A stretch of DNA of 64,000 bases from assembly GCF_037038585.1 (NCBI RefSeq), contig NC_092521.1, positions 50,104,398 to 50,168,397 on the forward strand, read 5' to 3'. Below the pieces are notes generated by a model. That model was not told the DNA's origin. It worked only from the letters and a program-made list of their open reading frames with translations, and ran no database searches. Both the position numbers and the translations under genes were made by a program. Shown here piece after piece: positions 60,767 to 64,000 of this stretch (its first letter is position 1; each line of letters begins with the position of its first letter). The DNA is from Patagioenas fasciata (lineage: Eukaryota; Chordata; Aves; Columbiformes; Columbidae).

Positions 60767-63086
60767 TTTTTATTTTTATAACAATAAGAGCTAAAATAAT
60801 TGTTACATTTGTAACACCTCCCATCTAAAGCCATGAAAACATGGCACTTTTACTAAAAATTAGACTCAACATCTGTGAAATAAAAAAGATGTTTGGAATA
60901 ACACTGAGTCAAGGACAATGGTTCCTACTGAGGTGACTGGAAGTAGTCATTTTCCCAAACAATTCAAATTTTATTTCTCCAACATACCATATTTCACAGG
61001 AAATGATTAAAATGCTGTCAACAGATATCCTGGCCAGATATTCAGGGGATAAAAAGGTGAAATCCAGCGTAGAGCAACTACTTTTAAACAGCTCTTTGTG
61101 TATGCACAAGACTCACTACAGATACATCTGCTGTTAGATAACAAGACTTAAAAGTATATAGTTAGTAACCAAATGCAGGAAATTTTTACATGTTTGACGG
61201 TGTTTGAGCGAGCCTGTATACACAGCAAGTCTGTAATGTTCTGCCTGTTCAGAAGACAAAAATATTAAGAGCTGAGAGACTGGATTTTAAAACTGAAGTG
61301 ATCACCTCTTTTCAATCAACAGAGAAACTCACAGCGACTTATATTGTGAAAGGGGTCAAAGCTCTGAGGCAGGAGTTGAGCCCTGTTTGTGCTGATTGCT
61401 GCAGAACCTGGCACTTCTGACAAGACTGTATGATGGTATCCATGACTGATAAGTAAATTCCAAACGAGTAAACCAGCAAAGCATCAAAGGGCAAAGCAGT
61501 CAGTCACTCAACAAGTTACTTTGTTGGTGGTGGAATGAACTATTCTTCACAAAACACTTCTTCCACCACATAATGACAGTTATAAAGAAATGGGCCAACA
61601 GTAGCTGTAAACTTCAGTCAGAATAAATAATCTCCCTTCCATTTCTCAAAACATGTTGTCTGTTCTAAAAATCAGATTAAATCTCAAAATATACCTACAT
61701 CTTTATTACCCAGGTACAGTACAAACTTATTTGATGGCCTCTGGAGGGTGTCTAATCTTGTCTGAAGGAGAGGGCTTTGGAGAAAGAAAGAGAGGGAAGT
61801 ATAGCCTTTCAGATCTTCAAGGTTGCTTGGAGGTCGAACCTCTACACCAGAGCTGCCGTTGAACCTCATAGGAATAGCAACCTGTTAAGAAAAACAAAAT
61901 TCAGAATGTTACAATTATCTATTGCTACTACTCCTACTTATTTCACTGTTGTGTTTAATTGCAAATTAACCTATTGCATATTCTAGTCATGTTACAGCCT
62001 TCAATTACTACAGATTTGGACTCTGATCCCAGCAAGCAATATTATTAGGAAACAGACTGGATAATACAGCATTCTGTATTATCAATACTTATCACTAACA
62101 CAGCACGTTTTTACTCCAGACATCAATTAATCAACTCTTACCGTGCCTCTGTCAAGTAATTGTTACCTTGAATACAGGGACAGGGAAGGACATGCCCTGC
62201 AGCTCTAAAGAATGAACCTATGAATTATTTAGATGTCTACATACATACCCTGATGTTTCCCTTAGCTGGACTTTACTGTGTGTTGGAAATTATAATGCAC
62301 CTCTGATATTAATGAAGACACATCCTACTACAGTTATTTACAACATGGTCACAAATTCCTCTTATTCATGGTAACTAGAGGTTACTTGAGGATGAGCTCA
62401 GCGATGCGTATCAGGGATCTGAGACCATGTTATCCCTTGAGCAACTACAACAATTGCTTAAATGGAGAAGGAGCATCCAAACAAGATGCCAGTAGCTGAC
62501 TCCTAGTGTGGTGGGGCAGCTGGAGGCATGAGAGCACAAGACTACACAACTCTTTTGGCAGTGCCAGCATTCAACTGGCCACGCATGGGTGCAGAGCCTC
62601 TAAGCTGCAGGGCTGACTCTACCTCTGTTGCCAAAACCACCACAACGTACCTTGGAAGACAAGAGGCTATTGGACAAATAAGTAGTGCAGAGAGGCCCTG
62701 GAAAAAAAAGCCTGCAGGAGAAGGATGGAGCAGGATGCTACTGTGTCCACTCATTTTTATGTACAAACTATTATGCTTCCCATTATCACAGTTTAAGTGT
62801 TGGGTGGTGCTGTTGATTTAAATTTTTGTCTGGTCTTTCACACAAATTTTAACAAAATGATTCAGAAAGAGAAAGAGGAACAAAAGTACTGCTGTGTGTC
62901 GAAACAACTGAGGTCAAGCATGATTGCAATGTTCAGGACAGACCTTATTTGCAGCATCTCTTGCCTGCTGAATCAGCTCTCTTATGCGATTTAAGTTCTC
63001 AGAGATATTGCTTATTGGCATCAGCTGTTGGTTGATACTCTCGATCTTGCTGAACAGATCTGGAAGTTTGTTTGTCAATTTTTTTA
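45923..63086 (-). CDS. LAMA3: LAMA3, laminin subunit alpha-3 (last 21 coding exons: coiled-coil end and LG1-LG5)
   Basis: Joined minus-strand exons give 994 residues to the stop. Roughly, 1-48 is the end of the laminin coiled coil ([19 protein letters not shown]), 48-258 LG1, 259-430 LG2, 431-614 LG3, 614-669 a linker, 670-815 LG4 and 820-994 LG5. Each LG ends with the usual cysteine pair (GCIELD/CRR; GCMKN/KKC; GCISN/GAC; GCLRNF/PCL; GCLRNI/HGC). The alpha-3 chain pairs with beta and gamma laminins (laminin-332 in epithelia). LG1-3 bind integrins alpha3beta1 and alpha6beta4; LG4-5 bind heparan sulfate/syndecan and are removed by proteolysis in mammals. Splice phases agree at all 20 internal joints and there are no stops, so the gene looks functional. 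The closest alternatives, other laminin alpha chains, fit less well than alpha-3 in LG1-LG3 as I remember them. Upstream exons lie past 64,000. Confidence 0.96.
46270..46389 (-). CDS. LAMA3: LAMA3 exon: LG5
   Basis: It encodes (V)[19 protein letters not shown] through [12 protein letters not shown] and one base. The tract [11 protein letters not shown] is proline-rich. The acceptor is CTTTGCAG and the donor GTAATA. Confidence 0.94.
46390..46728. other. LAMA3 intron in LG5
   Basis: A 339-nt intron; nothing recognised in it. Confidence 0.8.
46729..46822 (-). CDS. LAMA3: LAMA3 exon: LG5 (94 nt)
   Basis: It encodes [20 protein letters not shown] then [11 protein letters not shown] and one base. 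The NGQWHTI strand matches the LG family, and TSVTPKQ.L..GQWH matches mammalian alpha-3. It has no methionine and was found by similarity and splice phase. Confidence 0.94.
47994..48230 (-). mobile_element. CR1 LINE (older, host element), 3' part
   Basis: It runs from ATAGAATCATAGAAGC to AACCTCCCTTGGGATAACTTGA, the reverse complement of a CR1 3' end. The alignment breaks at 48230, where a second CR1 begins, and resumes near 48883 (TTGAAGCCATTTCTTCTCAT) with the sequence expected to follow. Confidence 0.88.
48231..48882 (-). mobile_element. CR1 LINE (younger), inserted into the older CR1
   Basis: It starts with the tail repeat ATCACAGAATCACAGAATCACAG and covers the 3' UTR and the C-terminal part of ORF2. 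On the minus strand an uninterrupted frame of 192 codons (48323-48901) holds [19 protein letters not shown] and [19 protein letters not shown], the usual end of the CR1 polyprotein. The lack of stops suggests a fairly recent insertion. It is 5'-truncated and cannot move by itself. Confidence 0.9.
48883..48925 (-). mobile_element. CR1 LINE (older, host element), resumed 5' part
   Basis: TTGAAGCCATTTCTTCTCAT then CCTATCACTTGCTGTAGCC continues the interrupted element of 47994-48230. The outer border is approximate. Confidence 0.75.
49218..49345 (-). CDS. LAMA3: LAMA3 exon: LG5
   Basis: It encodes (G)[19 protein letters not shown] through [29 protein letters not shown] is very close to the mammalian LG5 opening. 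The acceptor is CTCCACAG and the donor GTAAGT. Confidence 0.96.
49494..49653 (-). CDS. LAMA3: LAMA3 exon: LG4 end and start of LG5
   Basis: It encodes [20 protein letters not shown] through [13 protein letters not shown] and one base of a glycine codon. It holds the LG4 cysteine pair. The acceptor is GCTTCCAG and the donor GTAAGA. Confidence 0.96.
49654..50449. other. LAMA3 intron in LG4
   Basis: A 796-nt AT-rich intron; nothing recognised. Confidence 0.8.
50450..50590 (-). CDS. LAMA3: LAMA3 exon: LG4
   Basis: 47 codons, [20 protein letters not shown] through [15 protein letters not shown], in phase 0 at both ends. PVYVGG is the LG strand. The acceptor is CTGCAAAG and the donor GTAAAT. Confidence 0.96.
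50591..51475. other. LAMA3 introns flanking the LG4 first exon
   Basis: Two introns (50591-50892 and 51083-51475) surround the exon at 50893-51082. No repeats or extra exons are seen. Confidence 0.7.
50893..51082 (-). CDS. LAMA3: LAMA3 exon: LG4 start
   Basis: It encodes (R)[19 protein letters not shown] through [19 protein letters not shown] is the LG hallmark; the basic run GGKKIKIK may contribute to heparin binding. The acceptor is CCCTACAG and the donor GTAAGT. Confidence 0.96.
51476..51642 (-). CDS. LAMA3: LAMA3 exon: LG3-LG4 linker
   Basis: It encodes [20 protein letters not shown] through [10 protein letters not shown] and two bases of an arginine codon. It is placed by phase and by position between LG3 and LG4. 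It is polar, proline-containing and weakly conserved, with one NVS sequon. In mammals this linker carries the protease site that releases LG4-5. Confidence 0.9.
51643..51946. other. LAMA3 intron before the linker exon
   Basis: A 304-nt intron; nothing recognised. Confidence 0.8.
51947..52091 (-). CDS. LAMA3: LAMA3 exon: LG3 end
   Basis: It encodes (R)[19 protein letters not shown] through [10 protein letters not shown], with the second LG3 cysteine in SLGAC. The acceptor is ACTCCAG and the donor GTATGC. It ends in phase 0. Confidence 0.93.
52092..53686. other. LAMA3 intron in LG3
   Basis: A 1.6-kb AT-rich intron. It holds one CR1 tail (53015-53096) and otherwise nothing recognised. Confidence 0.8.
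53015..53096 (+). mobile_element. CR1 LINE tail fragment
   Basis: GCAGGGGGTTGGACTAGATG through CCATTCTGTGATTCTATGA, about 80 bp of the CR1 3' terminus. It is antisense to LAMA3. Confidence 0.88.
53687..53818 (-). CDS. LAMA3: LAMA3 exon: LG3
   Basis: It encodes [20 protein letters not shown] through [18 protein letters not shown] and two bases. It holds the first LG3 cysteine. The acceptor is TGTTTCAG and the donor GTATTT. Confidence 0.94.
53819..54686. other. LAMA3 intron in LG3
   Basis: An 868-nt intron; nothing recognised. Confidence 0.8.
54687..54817 (-). CDS. LAMA3: LAMA3 exon: LG3
   Basis: It encodes [20 protein letters not shown] through [15 protein letters not shown] and two bases. 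[11 protein letters not shown] matches the LG pattern 'DG.wH.V'. The acceptor is TTTTACAG and the donor GTGAGT. Confidence 0.93.
54818..55598. other. LAMA3 intron in LG3
   Basis: A 781-nt intron. A 91-codon plus-strand frame (55110-55385) has no similarity and is taken as chance. Confidence 0.8.
55599..55739 (-). CDS. LAMA3: LAMA3 exon: LG3 start
   Basis: 47 codons, [20 protein letters not shown] through [11 protein letters not shown], in phase 0 at both ends. The longest open frame over this stretch (55531-55839) is a different, wrong frame; the correct one was chosen by similarity to LVRSASF...GFGFQTF and by phase. FQVGFGFQT is the LG signature. Confidence 0.93.
55740..56913. other. LAMA3 intron between LG2 and LG3
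   Basis: A 1.17-kb intron; nothing recognised. Confidence 0.8.
56914..57034 (-). CDS. LAMA3: LAMA3 exon: LG2 end
   Basis: It encodes (R)[17 protein letters not shown] through [12 protein letters not shown], holding the LG2 cysteine pair. The acceptor is AAATCAG and the donor GTAACT. Confidence 0.96.
57035..58440. other. LAMA3 introns in LG2
   Basis: Introns 57035-57386 and 57512-58440, on either side of the exon at 57387-57511. A T/G-rich tract lies at about 58197-58240. Nothing else is recognised. Confidence 0.75.
57387..57511 (-). CDS. LAMA3: LAMA3 exon: LG2
   Basis: It encodes [20 protein letters not shown] through [15 protein letters not shown] and two bases of an arginine codon. YYLGGIP is the LG strand preceding the cysteine loop. 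The acceptor is TATTTCAG and the donor GTGAGT. Confidence 0.95.
58441..58560 (-). CDS. LAMA3: LAMA3 exon: LG2 (120 nt, 40 codons)
   Basis: It encodes [20 protein letters not shown] through [13 protein letters not shown], in phase 0 at both ends. The acceptor is AATTGCAG and the donor GTACGT. There is no methionine, so it shows up only through similarity and splice signals. NAT is a possible glycosylation site. Confidence 0.92.
58812..58962 (-). CDS. LAMA3: LAMA3 exon: LG2 start
   Basis: It encodes (R)[18 protein letters not shown] through [15 protein letters not shown]. The donor is [14 protein letters not shown] matches the alpha-3 LG2 opening. Confidence 0.96.
58963..60082. other. LAMA3 introns around the LG1 last exon
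   Basis: Introns 58963-59465 and 59600-60082, on either side of the exon at 59466-59599. A short AT-rich (TATA-like) patch lies near 59,715-59,755. No extra exons are supported. Confidence 0.75.
59466..59599 (-). CDS. LAMA3: LAMA3 exon: LG1 end
   Basis: It encodes [20 protein letters not shown] through [11 protein letters not shown], with the two LG1 cysteines and an NTT sequon. It ends in phase 2 at AG|GTATGA. Confidence 0.96.
60083..60245 (-). CDS. LAMA3: LAMA3 exon: LG1 middle
   Basis: It encodes [20 protein letters not shown] through [20 protein letters not shown] and [10 protein letters not shown] is the LG signature strand. Only 98 bp separate it from the exon at 60344. Confidence 0.96.
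60344..60495 (-). CDS. LAMA3: LAMA3 exon: LG1 middle
   Basis: It encodes [20 protein letters not shown] through [11 protein letters not shown] and two bases of an arginine codon. The acceptor is TTCTTAG and the donor GTACAA. Confidence 0.95.
60496..61698. other. LAMA3 intron in LG1
   Basis: A 1.2-kb intron carrying the (GT)21 microsatellite. Nothing else is recognised. Confidence 0.8.
60724..60765. repeat. Microsatellite (GT)21
   Basis: 42 bp of uninterrupted GT, likely length-variable. It lies about 230 bp downstream (in gene direction 150 bp upstream of the next exon is not reached) of the exon boundary at 60495 within the LG1 intron, too far to be the polypyrimidine tract. Confidence 0.97.
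61699..61881 (-). CDS. LAMA3: LAMA3 exon: LG1 start
   Basis: 61 codons, [20 protein letters not shown] through [10 protein letters not shown], in phase 0 at both ends. The donor is GTAGGT after [19 protein letters not shown] is the classic LG first-strand pattern. Confidence 0.96.
61882..62943. other. LAMA3 intron between coiled coil and LG1
   Basis: A 1.06-kb intron. A 97-codon plus-strand frame (62528-62821) shows no similarity. Nothing is recognised. Confidence 0.8.
62944..63086 (-). CDS. LAMA3: LAMA3 exon: end of coiled coil
   Basis: It encodes [20 protein letters not shown] through [15 protein letters not shown], heptad-like and without proline after the first residues. The acceptor is CATTGCAG and the donor GTCTGT. 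It ends in phase 0. The NIS sequon is a possible N-glycosylation site. Confidence 0.94.
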
Positions 63087-63703
63087 CTGCAATGAAATTA
63101 AAAGAAAAAAACATTGATGATGAAAAGAGGAAGAAAACAGATGCAAAAATATGATATCACTACATGATTATCAGAAAAGCCGTTAGCAGGGTGATGACAG
63201 AACTGTTTTCATCACTCCTACAATATTAGGAAGCCCTCACTGAAACCAGCAGCTTATGCTGAGGTTATTGCACTTCTGAAATTTGTGGCCAAAGGTATTT
63301 GCAGAAGATATTATGATAAACTGAACTTTCATTAGATCAGGAAATGATTTTTCATCAAAAAAGAAGCCTGGAAGCATTAGCAGACTGAAACCGTATGATG
63401 CAGAAGTCAAATAAAAAGAAATCCAGACCTATTATTTTTCTAAATATGACTTCTAAACTGGTTTTGTGACTGCAGGGATGTCTTATGACTCTGCAATAAC
63501 ATGCAGGGCTAGGTCTTGCATTTATGTTATTTAAAATGTTTTCTCTCACTTGACTATATCTGACAAAGTTGCTGAAAAGAAGAAAAAATATGTTGCTTGT
63601 TATTTTCCCTTATTTAATATTCCACCCAGTCTGCATGCAATCCTTTTCAATTAATTTCAGCTAAGAGATGTCTTCGCCTAAGCTAATTGTCAGTGCAGCA
63701 GAA
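63087..63703. other. LAMA3 intron upstream of the first exon seen
   Basis: Intron sequence leading out of the window. I checked the minus-strand frame at 63355-63549 and it does not look like laminin. Confidence 0.75.
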
Positions 63704-64000
63704 AAATCACAGAATCACAGAGTGGCTGAGGTTGGAAGAGACCTCTGGAGGTCATCTTGTCCAACCCCAGTGCTCAAGCAGGGACAACTAGAATCAGTTG
63801 CCCAGAACTGTGTCCAGGTGGCTTTTGAGTTATCTCCAAGGATAGAGACTCCACAGCTTCTCTGGGCAACCTGTGCCTGTGCTTGGTCACCCTCACATTT
63901 TTCTTAAGTTCAGAGGGAATCTCCTGTGTTTCAGTCTTTGCTGCAAGGTCATGTTGCTGGCTCGTGTTCAATTTGGTGCCTACCAGTACCCTCAGGTCCT
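63704..64000 (-). mobile_element. CR1 LINE, running off the window edge
   Basis: It starts AAAATCACAGAATCACAGAG and runs through the 3' UTR and the end of ORF2. Near 63,937 it jumps from the GTTTCAGTCTTTGC region to TGCAAGGTCATGTTGCTGGC ... GTACCCTCAGGTCCT, which normally lies several hundred bases further in, so part of the element is deleted. Confidence 0.88.

Noticed and set aside
63355-63549. Minus-strand frame considered as a further upstream LAMA3 exon
   Set aside because: It has no heptad pattern or similarity to the laminin coiled coil and no convincing splice borders.

Overview
The window is nuclear DNA from a bird. The evidence is split vertebrate genes with GT-AG introns, an AT-rich background with one sharp CpG island, and many CR1 LINE fragments that end in the (ATTCTGTGA)n-type tail of avian CR1. 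The species cannot be fixed. Several CR1 copies look like the young kind common in Neoaves, but that is a recollection, not a test.

Two protein genes are supported, both read on the minus strand and arranged head to tail. At the right, 45,923-63,086 holds the last 21 coding exons of LAMA3 (laminin subunit alpha-3): the end of the coiled coil, laminin G-like domains LG1 to LG5, and the stop codon. Earlier exons lie beyond 64,000. About 21 kb downstream on the same strand, 420-24,720 holds the first eight coding exons of TTC39C (tetratricopeptide repeat protein 39C), from the start codon in a CpG island to about residue 387. The remaining exons lie before base 1. I recall the same order and orientation (LAMA3 then TTC39C) on human 18q11.2. 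All 29 exons were placed by reading protein similarity across AG/GT splice sites, and the reading phase is continuous through both genes, including small exons of 49, 94, 108 and 120 nt.

Region by region: 1-419 is the start of a TTC39C intron. 420-14,765 holds TTC39C exons 8 to 2 and their introns, with A-rich tracts and two related hAT-like DNA transposon fragments. 14,766-24,574 is the large first intron, with an isolated CpG cluster at 15.4-15.6 kb. About 23,985-25,710 is the CpG island with exon 1, a compound tetranucleotide repeat just upstream of the ATG, and an embedded CR1. 25.9-45.3 kb is intergenic, with a dense CR1 cluster at 35.2-39.2 kb and no gene I can support. About 45.35-63.1 kb is LAMA3, with a nested pair of CR1s in one intron and a (GT)21 microsatellite in another. 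63.7-64.0 kb is another CR1.

The two genes are neighbours, not a functional unit. LAMA3 encodes a secreted chain of epithelial basement-membrane laminin (laminin-332 type). TTC39C encodes an intracellular TPR protein of poorly known role. I found no RNA genes, CRISPR arrays, intact autonomous transposons or novel multi-gene system. The items worth a second look are repeat architecture, possible alternative promoters and a divergent protease-processing linker in LAMA3.
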